Shown here in pieces: positions 25,349 to 33,824 of a stretch of 64,000 nt of DNA; position 1 is the first letter of the stretch; each line of letters begins with the position of its first letter. The notes below the pieces were generated by a model. That model saw only the letters and a program-made list of their open reading frames with translations. It ran no database searches and was not told the DNA's origin. The stretch comes from Parabacteroides goldsteinii DSM 19448 = WAL 12034 (GTDB lineage Bacteria > Bacteroidota > Bacteroidia > Bacteroidales > Tannerellaceae). The stretch is from NCBI RefSeq assembly GCF_000969835.1, contig NZ_KQ033913.1, positions 250,859 to 314,858 of the forward strand. The letters run 5' to 3'. Both the position numbers and the translations under genes were made by a program.

Positions 25349-26200
25349 ATGAGAAAAAGAAACAATTGGCAACTTATCAAAGGTCAGCCACTTACCGAAT
25401 TGGATAAAAAGATTCTCTACCTCCAGAATAAAGGTCATTTGGTACCTTCCCGGAAATTGATTAAAACAGAAGAACAGATTGAAGGTATCCGCAGAAGCGG
25501 GGTTGTAAATTCTGGTATTCTCGATTTAGTGGGAAAGGAAATAAAAGCCGGAATGTCGACAGCCGCAATAGACAAACTGGTCTATGACTATACGGTTGAC
25601 CACGGTGCTATCCCGGCCCCGTTGAATTTTGAAGGATTCCCGAAGAGCGTGTGCACTTCCATCAATGAAGTGGTCTGCCACGGTATTCCCAGCGAAAAAG
25701 AGATATTAAAGGAAGGAGATATTATCAATGTGGATGTTTCGACAATTCTGGACGGTTATTATTCGGATGCTTCGCGGATGTTTATGATTGGCAGGGTTTC
25801 TCCTGAAAAAGAGAAACTGGTGCGAGTGGCAAAAGAGTGCCTGGAGATAGGAATGAAGGCAGCTAAGCCATTCGGTTTTGTAGGTGATATAGGTCATGCC
25901 ATCCAGAAACATGCGGAAAAGAACGGTTTTTCTGTTGTCCGTGATTTGTGCGGGCATGGGGTAGGACTGGAATTTCATGAAGAACCCGAAGTAACTCATT
26001 TCGGACGTAAGGGTACCGGCATGTTACTGGTCTCGGGAATGGTCTTTACGATTGAACCGATGATTAATATGGGTACATATCGTGTTTATATTGCCGAAGA
26101 AGATGGCTGGACGGTAATAACCGACGACGAACTTCCTTCCGCCCAATGGGAACACACATTCGTGATGCGTGAAAACGGACTGGAAATATTATCGGACTAA
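25349..26200 (+). CDS. map: Methionine aminopeptidase, type I
   Basis: This is a cytoplasmic metalloenzyme that removes the initiator Met from nascent proteins. The five metal ligands of the pita-bread fold are all visible: Asp129 and Asp140 (INVDVSTILDGYYSDASR), His203 (CGHGVGLEFHEEP), Glu236 (FTIEPM) and Glu268 (QWEHT). His111 in VVCHGIP fits the substrate-contacting residue. At 283 residues it carries an N-terminal extension of about 38 residues (MRKRNNWQLIKGQPLTELDK and on), compared with short forms of about 250. It is not the map usually found in the ribosomal-protein operon, so it is probably a second copy. It has its own promoter and no operon partners. Confidence 0.95.
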   Translation: MRKRNNWQLIKGQPLTELDKKILYLQNKGHLVPSRKLIKTEEQIEGIRRSGVVNSGILDLVGKEIKAGMSTAAIDKLVYDYTVDHGAIPAPLNFEGFPKSVCTSINEVVCHGIPSEKEILKEGDIINVDVSTILDGYYSDASRMFMIGRVSPEKEKLVRVAKECLEIGMKAAKPFGFVGDIGHAIQKHAEKNGFSVVRDLCGHGVGLEFHEEPEVTHFGRKGTGMLLVSGMVFTIEPMINMGTYRVYIAEEDGWTVITDDELPSAQWEHTFVMRENGLEILSD

Positions 26201-26214
26201 ACACCGGTTCAAAG

Positions 26215-26302
26215 ATAAGGGACTTTTGAAATCAAAATAAGGGACTTTTGTACGCAAAGCATATATGTTTCGTAATCAAAGCATATATGTTTTGTAAGTA
26301 CT
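26215..26302. repeat. Array of four 22-bp tandem units (array 2)
   Basis: Four contiguous 22-bp units lie between the convergent map and lipoprotein genes. Units 1 and 2 start ATAAGGGACTTTTG (26215, 26237). Units 3 and 4 start GCATATATGTTT (26259, 26281). Units 1 to 3 end in CAAA, and all share TTT(T/C)G at the same place. The last two bases reach the lipoprotein stop codon. Confidence 0.75.
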
Positions 26303-26624
26303 ATTTATCCGAACGTTTTTCGATGCATCTGTCGGGTTGCAAATAATCCCATTCCTGAAGTTTTCCATCCAGTAATTTGAAACGGTATAGCCCATCCTGA
26401 AGGTCCTCATATCCGAGTGTTTCCTTATAGCCTTCTGCTGTTTGTTTGACTTCAAGCCTTTTATAAGTCTTTCCCATAATGGCAATAACTTCTATTTTAG
26501 ACATTCCCAGTTCTAATTTTTGTATATTGTTATCTGCGTTCTTGGCATTATTAAAGGTTGCTCCGCAAGAAGTAAACAAGCACATTGAAAAACAGGAGAA
26601 TAATATGTATTTAATTAGATTCAT
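26301..26624 (-). CDS. Small lipoprotein with BamE/SmpA-like fold
   Basis: The 107-residue product has a lipoprotein signal (CLFTSC, then GATFNNAKN). Its body resembles the BamE/SmpA/OmlA type: LGMSKIEVIAIMGK, then YRFKLLDGKLQEWDYL. Such domains are found in outer-membrane assembly factors and in many unassigned Bacteroidales lipoproteins. It is shorter than typical multi-domain homologues and sits alone. The role is unknown. The 22-bp array directly follows its stop. Confidence 0.75.
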   Translation of the reverse strand: MNLIKYILFSCFSMCLFTSCGATFNNAKNADNNIQKLELGMSKIEVIAIMGKTYKRLEVKQTAEGYKETLGYEDLQDGLYRFKLLDGKLQEWDYLQPDRCIEKRSDK

Positions 26625-26696
26625 AATACATTTGTTTTAGATGGTGATAAATTGGATGCAATATACGATAATTACATAATAATTAAGGGAAGGATA

Positions 26697-26725
26697 TAAA
26701 AAAAGCGATACAATTTGTATCGCTT
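26697..26725 (-). terminator. Terminator of tRNA-Trp
   Basis: AAGCGATAC (26703-26711) pairs with GTATCGCTT (26717-26725). On the minus strand a run of seven T's follows. It lies immediately 3' of the tRNA. Confidence 0.85.
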
Positions 26726-26728
26726 CTG

Positions 26729-26801
26729 CACGGAAGGAGAGGCTCGAACTCCCGACACCTGGTTTTGGAGACCAGTGCTCTACCAACTGAGCTACTTCCG
26801 T
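26729..26801 (-). tRNA. tRNA-Trp (CCA)
   Basis: The minus strand folds into a cloverleaf. Acceptor ACGGAAG pairs with CTTCCGT, followed by U8-A9, D-arm GCTC/GAGC, and anticodon arm CTGGT/ACCAG with loop CTCCAAA giving anticodon CCA. The T-loop has GTTCGAG. The discriminator is G and CCA is not encoded. Promoter and terminator flank it, so it is transcribed alone. Confidence 0.95.
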
Positions 26802-26811
26802 ATTGCGGGTG

Positions 26812-26819
26812 CAAAGGTA
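26812..26819 (-). promoter_or_regulatory. -7 box of tRNA-Trp
   Basis: CAAAGGTA reads TACCTTTG on the minus strand, 10 bp before the tRNA. Confidence 0.6.
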
Positions 26820-26924
26820 GGTTTTTATTTTTAATATGCAAGGCTTTTTTAGAAAAAGTGCAATTCTATTTTTACTTACCTGATAAAATCCAACGAAAAG
26901 CGAAACAACCGTCATATCTTTTTT

Positions 26925-26932
26925 TATCTTTG
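26925..26932 (+). promoter_or_regulatory. -7 box of the glutamine synthetase gene
   Basis: TATCTTTG is an exact TAnnTTTG match, 55 bp before the ATG at 26988. Confidence 0.5.
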
Positions 26933-26987
26933 AAACCTTATAGAAAATATAATTAAATCTATATTGTATAAATACAATCAACAAAAC

Positions 26988-28490
26988 ATGGAAAACGAAT
27001 TAGAAATGAATTCGAATCTTTTAGTCGAATTTTTGCAGAAACCTTCATCTGAGTTTACAAAGGCGGATATTATTTCTTTTATCCGCGAAAAAGGAATCAA
27101 GATGGTCAATTTTATGTATCCGGCAGGAGACGGCCGTCTGAAAACATTGAATTTTGTTATTAATAATGCAGCCTATCTGAATGCAATCCTTACCTGTGGT
27201 GAGCGTGTGGACGGTTCCAGCCTGTTCTCTTTTATTGAAGCCGGCAGTAGCGACCTGTATGTAATTCCCCGCTTCCGGACAGCTTTCGTCGACCCTTTTG
27301 CCGAGTTGCCGACAATCACTATGCTTTGTTCCTTCTTCAATAAAGATGGCGAACCGTTGGAAAGTTCTCCCGAATATACCTTGTATAAAGCAAGCAAAGC
27401 CTTTACGGAAGTAACAGGCATGGAGTTTCAGGCAATGGGCGAATTGGAGTATTATGTGATAGCGGAAGAGGAAGAATTATTCCCGGCAACCGACCAGCGC
27501 GGATATCATGAATCCGGCCCGTTCGCTAAATTCAATGAATTCCGTACCCAGTGCATGCAATATATTGCCCAGGCCGGCGGACAGATTAAATATGGCCATT
27601 CCGAAGTCGGTAACTTTACATTGAACGGAAAGATATATGAGCAAAACGAAATCGAGTTTCTACCAACCAAAGTGGAAGAAGCTGCCGACCAGTTAATGAT
27701 TGCCAAATGGGTAATTCGTAATCTGGCTTATAGCTATGGTCTGGATATCACATTCGCTCCTAAGATTACAGTCGGAAAAGCCGGTTCGGGTTTGCATGTT
27801 CATATGCGAATTATGAAAGACGGTAAAAACCAGATGTTGGCCGACGGTGCTTTGTCTGAAACAGCCCGTAAAGCGATTGCCGGAATGATGCAACTGGCTC
27901 CTTCGATTACTGCGTTCGGAAATACGAATCCAACCTCTTACTTCCGTTTGGTTCCTCATCAGGAAGCTCCGACAAACGTTTGCTGGGGCGACCGGAACCG
28001 TTCGGTATTGGTACGTGTCCCCTTAGGCTGGGCTGCAAAAAAAGACATGTGTGTATTAGCTAACCCCCTGGAATCGGAAAGCCATTATGATACGACACAG
28101 AAACAGACGGTTGAGATGCGTTCGCCGGATGGTTCTGCCGATTTGTATCAGTTGTTGGCTGGATTGGCTGTCGCTTGTCGTCATGGTTTTGAGATAGAAA
28201 ATGCGTTGGAGATAGCAGAAAAGACGTACGTGAATGTGAATATCCACCAGGAAGAAAACAAGGCCCGTCTGGAAACATTGGACCAATTACCCGACAGTTG
28301 TGCAGCTTCTGCAGAACGTTTGCAAAAGCAACGGGCTGTCTTTGAGAAATATAATGTGTTTAGCCCGAGCATGATAGACGGTATAATCAAAAAACTGAAG
28401 TCTTATAACGACTTTACTCTGAGAGATGATTTGAAAAATGACCCCGAAGGAATGCTTCGGTTGGTAAATACTTATTTCCATTGCGGGTAA
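26988..28490 (+). CDS. Glutamine synthetase family protein
   Basis: The 500-residue protein (from ATG 26988; the longer frame needs a TTG) has the GS beta-grasp and catalytic domains. Visible motifs are MGELEYYVI (the MGxExE-like metal site), GNFTLNGKIYEQNEIEF, the ATP/Glu site GSGLHVHM, NPTSYFRLVP and VEMRSPDGSAD. The usual RSAxxRxP segment reads RNRSVLVRVPLGW. At about 500 residues it falls in the GS-I size range rather than the 730-residue GS-III common in Bacteroides. It may make glutamine or be a GS-like ligase of another amine. It has its own promoter and a strong terminator. Confidence 0.9.
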   Translation: MENELEMNSNLLVEFLQKPSSEFTKADIISFIREKGIKMVNFMYPAGDGRLKTLNFVINNAAYLNAILTCGERVDGSSLFSFIEAGSSDLYVIPRFRTAFVDPFAELPTITMLCSFFNKDGEPLESSPEYTLYKASKAFTEVTGMEFQAMGELEYYVIAEEEELFPATDQRGYHESGPFAKFNEFRTQCMQYIAQAGGQIKYGHSEVGNFTLNGKIYEQNEIEFLPTKVEEAADQLMIAKWVIRNLAYSYGLDITFAPKITVGKAGSGLHVHMRIMKDGKNQMLADGALSETARKAIAGMMQLAPSITAFGNTNPTSYFRLVPHQEAPTNVCWGDRNRSVLVRVPLGWAAKKDMCVLANPLESESHYDTTQKQTVEMRSPDGSADLYQLLAGLAVACRHGFEIENALEIAEKTYVNVNIHQEENKARLETLDQLPDSCAASAERLQKQRAVFEKYNVFSPSMIDGIIKKLKSYNDFTLRDDLKNDPEGMLRLVNTYFHCG

Positions 28491-28513
28491 ATTTTATCCT
28501 ATGTGGATGGATA

Positions 28514-28560
28514 TTATAAAAGAAAACCATTGCATTTTTTGCAATGGTTTTCTTTTATAA
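28514..28560. terminator. Bidirectional terminator between convergent genes
   Basis: Perfect 21-bp arms (28514-28534 and 28540-28560) enclose a TTTTT loop, with T-rich tails on both strands. It ends the GS gene and the uracil-glycosylase operon. Confidence 0.9.
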
Positions 28561-29130
28561 TATTCCGAGCTCTTCAAACATCCCTCTGTAAACCGCCGCC
28601 TTTTCCTCTAATGGTTTCGGATAGGCTCGTGATGAGGAAGGCATACGATATAACCTGAATACCCGGTCCAGTAAGGTGAATGTTGAATAAGTTCCGACTT
28701 TCGGCTCTTCTGTCGGAGGCAATACCGATAAAATCGTATCCATCGCTTTCTGCCCTGTAACGACAATCGCTTTACATTCGGGTATTTGCGACAGGACTTC
28801 TTCCGGATTTATCGGTTTTATCACTTGCAGGAAATTATCGGAAGCATTATTCTTTAACCGGATTATTTCGACAGCCGTATCGCCGATACCGATACCTTTC
28901 TCCCGGCAAAAGGCTTTGGCTTTCTCTTCACTGAACGCCTTCTTTGTTTCAAGGAAATATTCTTTATTGCTATAAAACAATAGTCCGAGGATACGCCACA
29001 TATCGTTCTGTATATTCGGGTAATAAAAGTTCATCGACCAACGTTGCATCGGAGGAGGAAAGCTTCCCAACATCAGCAATTTAGTCTGCTCCGGTAAAAA
29101 GAAACCTAACGGATGTAATTCTGAGACCAT
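28555..29130 (-). CDS. Uracil-DNA-glycosylase-superfamily protein
   Basis: The 191-residue protein has UDG/MUG-like ends of the fold: LLMLGSFPPPMQRW near residue 18 in place of the first catalytic motif, and YRMPSSSRAYP near 160 in place of the HPSPLS/NPSG loop. The core AIVVTGQKAMDTIL fits the central strands. It is related to the mismatch-specific branch seen in Bacteroidetes. The canonical water-activating Asp or Asn of motif 1 is not obvious, so activity on uracil is uncertain. It is the last gene of a four-gene operon, 11 bp after the DUF3795 gene. Confidence 0.78.
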   Translation of the reverse strand: MVSELHPLGFFLPEQTKLLMLGSFPPPMQRWSMNFYYPNIQNDMWRILGLLFYSNKEYFLETKKAFSEEKAKAFCREKGIGIGDTAVEIIRLKNNASDNFLQVIKPINPEEVLSQIPECKAIVVTGQKAMDTILSVLPPTEEPKVGTYSTFTLLDRVFRLYRMPSSSRAYPKPLEEKAAVYRGMFEELGIL

Positions 29131-29141
29131 CGGGATATATG

Positions 29142-29501
29142 TTATCGTTTTATTGTCTGTTGTTTTTTTGCGTGCATTTCCCTGGCAAAAGCATCATAGC
29201 CGATTGCCTGTATCCTTCTGATACATGCCGGACGGTCGGAACGGAAGAGGATAGAAAATACTTTTCCGATGAAGTTATTGAACTTCTTGCATTCATCGAT
29301 AGAACTGATTGTGCAGTCGGCACAACTTTTATAGTTATGCTCGATGTTACATGCCCGTATTTTACACCAGTCCGCTTTTTTATTCTCCCAGCATCCGGGG
29401 CATTGTCCTTTTACGAATTTACGACAAGCACCGCAATACAGGCCACAAGCTGCAACATATGCAGCGTCTGGTTGATATGTAAGGTTTTCCATTCCTTTCA
29501 T
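29142..29501 (-). CDS. DUF3795 cysteine-rich protein
   Basis: The 119-residue protein has three cysteine clusters: CGLYCGACRKF, CPGCWENKKADWCKIRAC and CADC. They match DUF3795, small proteins that probably bind zinc or an iron-sulphur centre. No signal peptide is present. The function of the family is unknown. It lies in one operon with a Spx/ArsC-like protein and a uracil-glycosylase-like protein, spaced 7 and 11 bp. Confidence 0.85.
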   Translation of the reverse strand: MKGMENLTYQPDAAYVAACGLYCGACRKFVKGQCPGCWENKKADWCKIRACNIEHNYKSCADCTISSIDECKKFNNFIGKVFSILFRSDRPACIRRIQAIGYDAFAREMHAKKQQTIKR

Positions 29502-29508
29502 ATACTCT

Positions 29509-29865
29509 TTATTTTACAGATTCTTCCCATTCAGCCGCTTTGAAGCCGACCAATACCTGATTCTCGCTTACCAACAAAGGACGTTTGATTAGTTTGCCAT
29601 CGGAAGCAAGTAGTTCTATCTGTTCCTTTTCACTCATGGAGGGCAATTTGTCTTTCAACTGCATGGCTTTATATACAAGGCCACTGGTGTTGAAGAAGTT
29701 CTTCAGCGGTAATTTGCTGCGTCCTATCCATTCCGTCAACTCTTCAGCCGAAGGATGCTGGTCGATTATATGGCGGTCCTCATAAGCAACTTTATGTTCG
29801 TCCAGCCATTTTTTTGCGTTCCGGCAGGTACTGCATTTCGGATATTCTAAAAATAGATATTTCAT
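29509..29865 (-). CDS. ArsC/Spx-family thioredoxin-fold protein
   Basis: The 118-residue protein has YPKCSTCRNAKKWLDEH at the N-terminus, with two cysteines in a CxxC arrangement. The family-typical LIKRPLLVSENQVLVGF is at the C-terminus. This is the YffB/Spx/arsenate-reductase group. The R in KRPLL is kept. No arsenic genes are nearby, so a redox or regulatory role (Spx/YffB-like) is more likely than arsenate reduction. It is translated 12 bp downstream of the preceding gene. Confidence 0.88.
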   Translation of the reverse strand: MKYLFLEYPKCSTCRNAKKWLDEHKVAYEDRHIIDQHPSAEELTEWIGRSKLPLKNFFNTSGLVYKAMQLKDKLPSMSEKEQIELLASDGKLIKRPLLVSENQVLVGFKAAEWEESVK

Positions 29866-29877
29866 ACCTGTCTGATT

Positions 29878-30513
29878 TTATTTGTCTTTTTTACGTTGGT
29901 TTTTGGCATCTTCCTTGGCAAGAAGGACAATGTTGTAAACGAAATCGGTCATCCATTCTTCCGAATAGCCTAATGTCTCTTTGTATTTGCGGATGCTCCA
30001 GGCTGTTTTCTGGACACTGACCTCTTTCCATTCCGAACGGGTTACAATCTCATGGATTGTTTTTGCTGTCTGGTTATATAATAATTTTTTTACCAGCATG
30101 GAGAAACGGAACTTCCATTGCATCAGGTTATCCAGCAGGGAGAACAGGTCATTACAGAATCCCTGGAAAAGGAAAAAGTATGATTTGATGTCGTTTTGCG
30201 ACTTACAGTTCTTTTTTACTGAGGCTTCTATTTCCTTGAAGAAACTTTCTTTCATGGCATAGTCCTGCATTAATATCTTGCGGACACGTGCCTTTTCTGC
30301 GATACCTGGCTTGTTATTTTGGGTAGGAATTTTTAGCATCCGTTTGAAAAGGGCCATATCCGACAACATATTAATATTGGTAATACCCAACTGTACGGCC
30401 ATTACCGCCTGATAATATACGCGGATTAATGTTACAAATTCTTCAACGGAGCCTTTTGATGTAGCTTCTGTTTCCTCTTTTTCTTTCTTGAATAGTTTAG
30501 AAATTATGTTCAT
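29878..30513 (-). CDS. Conserved hypothetical helical protein, first gene of operon
   Basis: I do not recognise a named family. The 211 residues are helical and mixed in charge, with no signal or membrane segment. There is a lysine-rich start (ISKLFKKEKEE) and a KRMLKIPTQNNKPGIAEK segment. It heads a four-gene operon (this gene, ArsC/Spx-like, DUF3795, uracil-glycosylase-like) with gaps of 12, 7 and 11 bp. Its promoter lies in the loop of the preceding terminator. Confidence 0.7.
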   Translation of the reverse strand: MNIISKLFKKEKEETEATSKGSVEEFVTLIRVYYQAVMAVQLGITNINMLSDMALFKRMLKIPTQNNKPGIAEKARVRKILMQDYAMKESFFKEIEASVKKNCKSQNDIKSYFFLFQGFCNDLFSLLDNLMQWKFRFSMLVKKLLYNQTAKTIHEIVTRSEWKEVSVQKTAWSIRKYKETLGYSEEWMTDFVYNIVLLAKEDAKNQRKKDK

Positions 30514-30535
30514 GTGTATCTGTTATAAAATGATT

Positions 30536-30567
30536 ACGGGGACAAAGATACTAAAACTTGTCCCCGT
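30536..30567 (-). terminator. Terminator hairpin containing the next gene's promoter
   Basis: ACGGGGACAA (30536-30545) pairs with TTGTCCCCGT (30558-30567), just past the MgtC-like gene. The loop and left arm contain CAAAGATA (30543-30550), an exact minus-strand -7 box for the gene starting at 30513. Terminator and promoter therefore overlap. Confidence 0.65.
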
Positions 30568-30578
30568 TTTAAGAATTT

Positions 30579-31241
30579 CTATTCAATTCTCTCAACTGTT
30601 ACCTCCGGAAATTCTTCCATGAAAAGTAGCAGCTGGTTGTCGTCCGTACTTTTCCTGGCCTTTATAACCAGGGTGACAATGAAAGTATCGACGTTTGAAT
30701 GACTGACTTTTTCCATTTGGTAGGAGACGAGCAGGTAGCCTTTGTCGTTCAGAACCCGGGTTACCTTTTTTATGATATCTTTCTCATTGGTGGAAAAAAT
30801 AATCATCGAACTTTTCATTCCCAGGCTTTTAAAGATATAACTTAGCAGTTCAAGTCCCATCAGGGTCAGTACGGTTGCCGCAACACCGATGCCGTACATT
30901 CCGGCACCGATTGCCAGGCCGATTCCGGCTGTTGCCCATATTCCTGCGGCAGTCGTCAGTCCGCGAACAAATTGTTTTTGTATGATAATGGTTCCCGCTC
31001 CGATAAAGCCGATACCACTAACAACCTGTGCCGCAACACGGCTGGGGTCGAGCGAAACACTACTTTCTTGTATAATCTGCTGAAAACCGTATTGGGATAC
31101 AATCATGATAAGGGCACTTCCCAGTGAGACAAGGAAATGTGTACGATAGCCGGCTTCTTTCGCCCTGTATTCCCGGTCAAGACCGATTACGGCACCAAGA
31201 ATACCGGCAATAAATAATCTCAGAATAAAATCCCATAACAT
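30579..31241 (-). CDS. MgtC/SapB-family membrane protein
   Basis: The 220-residue protein has four to five membrane segments in the first 140 residues with the family pattern: LGAVIGLDREYRAKEAGYRTHFLVSLGSA (broken here as LGAVIGLDREYRAK and EAGYRTHFLVSLGSA), GIGFIGAGTII and GLTTAAGIWATAGIGLAIG. A soluble C-terminal ACT-like domain follows. The family is linked to magnesium limitation and intracellular survival in pathogens; its role here is not known. It starts 19 bp after the NhaD gene and shares its transcript. Confidence 0.92.
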   Translation of the reverse strand: MLWDFILRLFIAGILGAVIGLDREYRAKEAGYRTHFLVSLGSALIMIVSQYGFQQIIQESSVSLDPSRVAAQVVSGIGFIGAGTIIIQKQFVRGLTTAAGIWATAGIGLAIGAGMYGIGVAATVLTLMGLELLSYIFKSLGMKSSMIIFSTNEKDIIKKVTRVLNDKGYLLVSYQMEKVSHSNVDTFIVTLVIKARKSTDDNQLLLFMEEFPEVTVERIE

Positions 31242-31260
31242 AATTGTATGCCTCCCTTGT

Positions 31261-32692
31261 TTATAATCCCAATACTACATTTTGAAGAATATATACTCCT
31301 GCACCGGCCAGATATCCGATCAAGGCCAGTAAGGATATGTTTTTCAGATACCAGATGAAATTGATGCGTTCCAATCCCATCACGACAACCCCGGCTGCAG
31401 AACCTATGATCAGCATGCTGCCTCCAACTCCGGCACAATAAGCCAGGAATTGCCAGAATATTCCGTCCTGAACAAAGTTTGCCATATAAGTCGGATCTGT
31501 TGCTGTTGCGATGATAGCGTCTGTTGCAACCGGATACATGCCGATAGCTCCGGCTACCAGCGGAACATTATCAACTACGGCCGATAAAGTACCGATGATC
31601 AGGTTTACAGCATATACATTTCCGACAGTTTCATCCAGCCAGAAAGCGAAATCTGTCAATACACCACTACACCGCAATGCGTCAACAGCCAAAAGGATTC
31701 CGAGGAAGAATAATAGGGTTGCTCCGTCTATACGACGCACTATTTTTGACAGACGAAGTTTAAGGTCTTCATTGACAATATTTCGTTTATACATTAATTC
31801 TGTATAGATCCATAAAATACCGACTCCCATCAGGATACCCATAAACGGAGGCAAATGAGTGATCGTTTTAAATATAGGGACGAATATAAGACATAATACG
31901 CCGAGTATCAGTATCGAGAGTTTTTCTTTGGTTCTTAATTCTTTGAGTAGTTTGTCATTTTCATTATAGGTAAATGCATCGGGCGGAGTCACTTTCCCAT
32001 GAAGGAAACGCATCATGATGAGAACGGGTACTATCATTGATACCAGACTGGGCAAAATCAGGTGTGGAATAGTTGAGGATGAGGAAATGTTTCCTCTGAC
32101 CCAAAGCATGATGGTTGTCACGTCTCCAATTGGTGACCAGGCCCCGCCACTGTTTGCAGCAATGATAATCACGCTGCCGAATACCCACCGTTCTTTGTAG
32201 TTCCCCAGTAGTTTCCGCATTAGCATAACCATAACGATGGAAGTTGTCAGGTTATCGAGTATGGCAGACATGAAAAAAGTAATAAATGCGACCAGTAGTA
32301 ATAATTTTTTTTTCTGGTTGGTTTTGATACGGTTTGTGATAAACATGAAACCGCCGTGAGCGTCAATCAACTCCACGGTAATCATCGCGCCAATCAAAAA
32401 AAATCAATGTTTCTGCAATTTCTCCGATACTGTCCAGTACCTGGTGTTCAACGACGAAGCGGGTACATTGTTCTACAAAAGGAAGATCTGCTATAGCCGG
32501 ATAGGCATCCAGAAATTCTTTAAATTCTTCGGCTGATGCGGTCGGGATCAGATCAGGTGCAGCAAATGTGTATAAAACCCAAAGTATTGTTCCGGTCAGT
32601 AGGGCTGTTCCGGCTTTGTTCACCTTTAGCGGATGCTCTAAAGCTATACATAAGTATCCAATCAGAAAAACAAAAATCATTACTGTCAACAT
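31261..32692 (-). pseudogene. nhaD: NhaD-type Na+/H+ antiporter, frameshifted in a T8 run
   Basis: Two frames together give one complete NhaD-like protein. The first (32692-32363) runs to SIGEIAETLIFF and then reads into nonsense (DWRDDYRG). The second (from 32397) resumes with LIGAMITVELIDAHGGF, SAILDNLTTSIV, NSGGAWSPIGDVTTIMLW and TLSAVVDNVPLVAGA. The join falls at eight T's on the minus strand (32396-32403), where seven would give a continuous frame through IFLIGAM. NhaD exports sodium in exchange for protons in the inner membrane. The rest of the gene shows no decay, so phase variation or an assembly error is as likely as true loss. Confidence 0.9.
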
Positions 32693-32732
32693 AGCAAATC
32701 TTCTTTTTCTTTTTAAATTCAGTTAATAGTCG

Positions 32733-32740
32733 CAAATGTA
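32733..32740 (-). promoter_or_regulatory. -7 box of the nhaD-mgtC transcript
   Basis: CAAATGTA reads TACATTTG on the minus strand, 40 bp before the nhaD ATG. Confidence 0.5.
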
Positions 32741-32785
32741 GGAATTATATGGAATTAACACTCCTTTTGGATGAAATGTTTTGAA

Positions 32786-33634
32786 TTATATCTCATCCTG
32801 CTTTTTGTTTTCCTTATTCAATCGTAATCCGTTTTTTGCATTCAGAGGTGAAATGACTTGTTTTCCGGTTTTTGCCTCTAATTCAAGTCGGGCATTACGG
32901 GCAACTTCTCCTCCTTGCATTGCTACATCTATGTGTTCATTGAACGTATCCGGTTCGGTAGCCTCGGAAATTTGTTTGGTAGATAGTTCTGCCAGCATGT
33001 TGAGTACAAGTTCTGTGTTTGTCATATTATCCCGCAGATTTTCCTTTTTAAGACCTTTCAGTTGCTTGTATTCTTTAGTCGTGTTTCCTGACCATGTTTT
33101 GGTAATTATATCAGTGAGGGTTGCAAATTGTACTCCCTCCTGTAGACCGTGACGTTTCCATTCATCAGTCAGGTCTTTTCGTATTTCAATACTTTTGAGG
33201 CGCTGGTTGATCCAATTATCCGAATAGCCGAGACGTTTATAGTCAGTCATAGCCTGATCAATGGATAATTCCGGGTCCTGTAGTTGGTCAAGCCGCTCTT
33301 TTGCTACTTGAGCTATCCAAAGTTTGAACGGCTCTGCTTTAGGTGATGGGATGGACTGGATAAGACGAAAAAGTTGTTCAGTTGTGGCGACATCTGTCAT
33401 GCGCATCTTTCCGTCAGAAGCAGGCATCTTCAACTGGTGACAATTTGTCACCAGTTCACTACCTTCTTCTTTTAGCCTCTGTTTTAGCTTGTTCCAGTAT
33501 TTTCGACCATCTATGCTTTCGGTCAGAATAGATATTACATCCACTATAGAAAAATACCACTCTTCAGTTTCATCGTCCCAAAGAGTACGAACTTTTTTTT
33601 CTTCAAAAATTTTGATTGCTTCTTTCTTTGTCAT
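32786..33634 (-). CDS. BRO-N domain protein (phage antirepressor-like)
   Basis: The 282-residue protein begins with a BRO N-terminal domain (VRTLWDDETEEWYFSIVDVISILTE broken at VRTLWDDETEEWYF and SIVDVISILTES, then YWNKLKQRLKEEGSEL). Its body has the segment LFRLIQSIPSPKAEPFKLWIAQVAKERLDQ seen in chromosomal and phage copies; residues run LFRLIQSIPSPKAEPF then KLWIAQVAKERL. BRO domains bind DNA and occur in phage antirepressors. No other phage gene is visible nearby, so this may be a domesticated orphan. It lies next to a tRNA gene, a usual integration site, but I see no attachment repeat. Confidence 0.85.
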   Translation of the reverse strand: MTKKEAIKIFEEKKVRTLWDDETEEWYFSIVDVISILTESIDGRKYWNKLKQRLKEEGSELVTNCHQLKMPASDGKMRMTDVATTEQLFRLIQSIPSPKAEPFKLWIAQVAKERLDQLQDPELSIDQAMTDYKRLGYSDNWINQRLKSIEIRKDLTDEWKRHGLQEGVQFATLTDIITKTWSGNTTKEYKQLKGLKKENLRDNMTNTELVLNMLAELSTKQISEATEPDTFNEHIDVAMQGGEVARNARLELEAKTGKQVISPLNAKNGLRLNKENKKQDEI

Positions 33635-33681
33635 GTTTCGATGGGTATATAGAGATTATTATTAAGGTCTTGTTTTTAGGG

Positions 33682-33754
33682 AGCGGTAAATGGGACTCGA
33701 ACCCACGACCCTTAGCTTGGGAAGCTAATGCTCTACCAACTGAGCTACTACCGC
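33682..33754 (-). tRNA. tRNA-Gly (CCC)
   Basis: The minus strand starts GCGGTAG, paired with TTACCGC at the 3' end (one G-U pair). It has D-arm GCTC/GAGC and anticodon arm TTAGC/GCTAA with loop TTCCCAA, giving anticodon CCC, and a T-loop with GTTCGAG. CCA is not encoded. Confidence 0.93.
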
Positions 33755-33765
33755 GTTGACAGGTG

Positions 33766-33773
33766 CAAAAGTA
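33766..33773 (-). promoter_or_regulatory. -7 box of tRNA-Gly
   Basis: CAAAAGTA reads TACTTTTG on the minus strand, 11 bp before the tRNA. Confidence 0.55.
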
Positions 33774-33794
33774 TATAAATCTTTTGTTTTTTTG

Positions 33795-33802
33795 TACCTT
33801 TG
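33795..33802 (+). promoter_or_regulatory. -7 box of argB
   Basis: TACCTTTG is an exact TAnnTTTG match, 22 bp before the argB ATG. Confidence 0.6.
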
Positions 33803-33824
33803 ACGCAAAAATATTTTATCAGAT

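Noticed and set aside
26637..26984. 115-residue open frame on the minus strand
   Set aside because: It overlaps tRNA-Trp and its terminator.
32786..33754. Prophage or integrated island next to tRNA-Gly
   Set aside because: Only one phage-like gene (BRO-N) is present; no integrase and no repeat of the tRNA end were found nearby.
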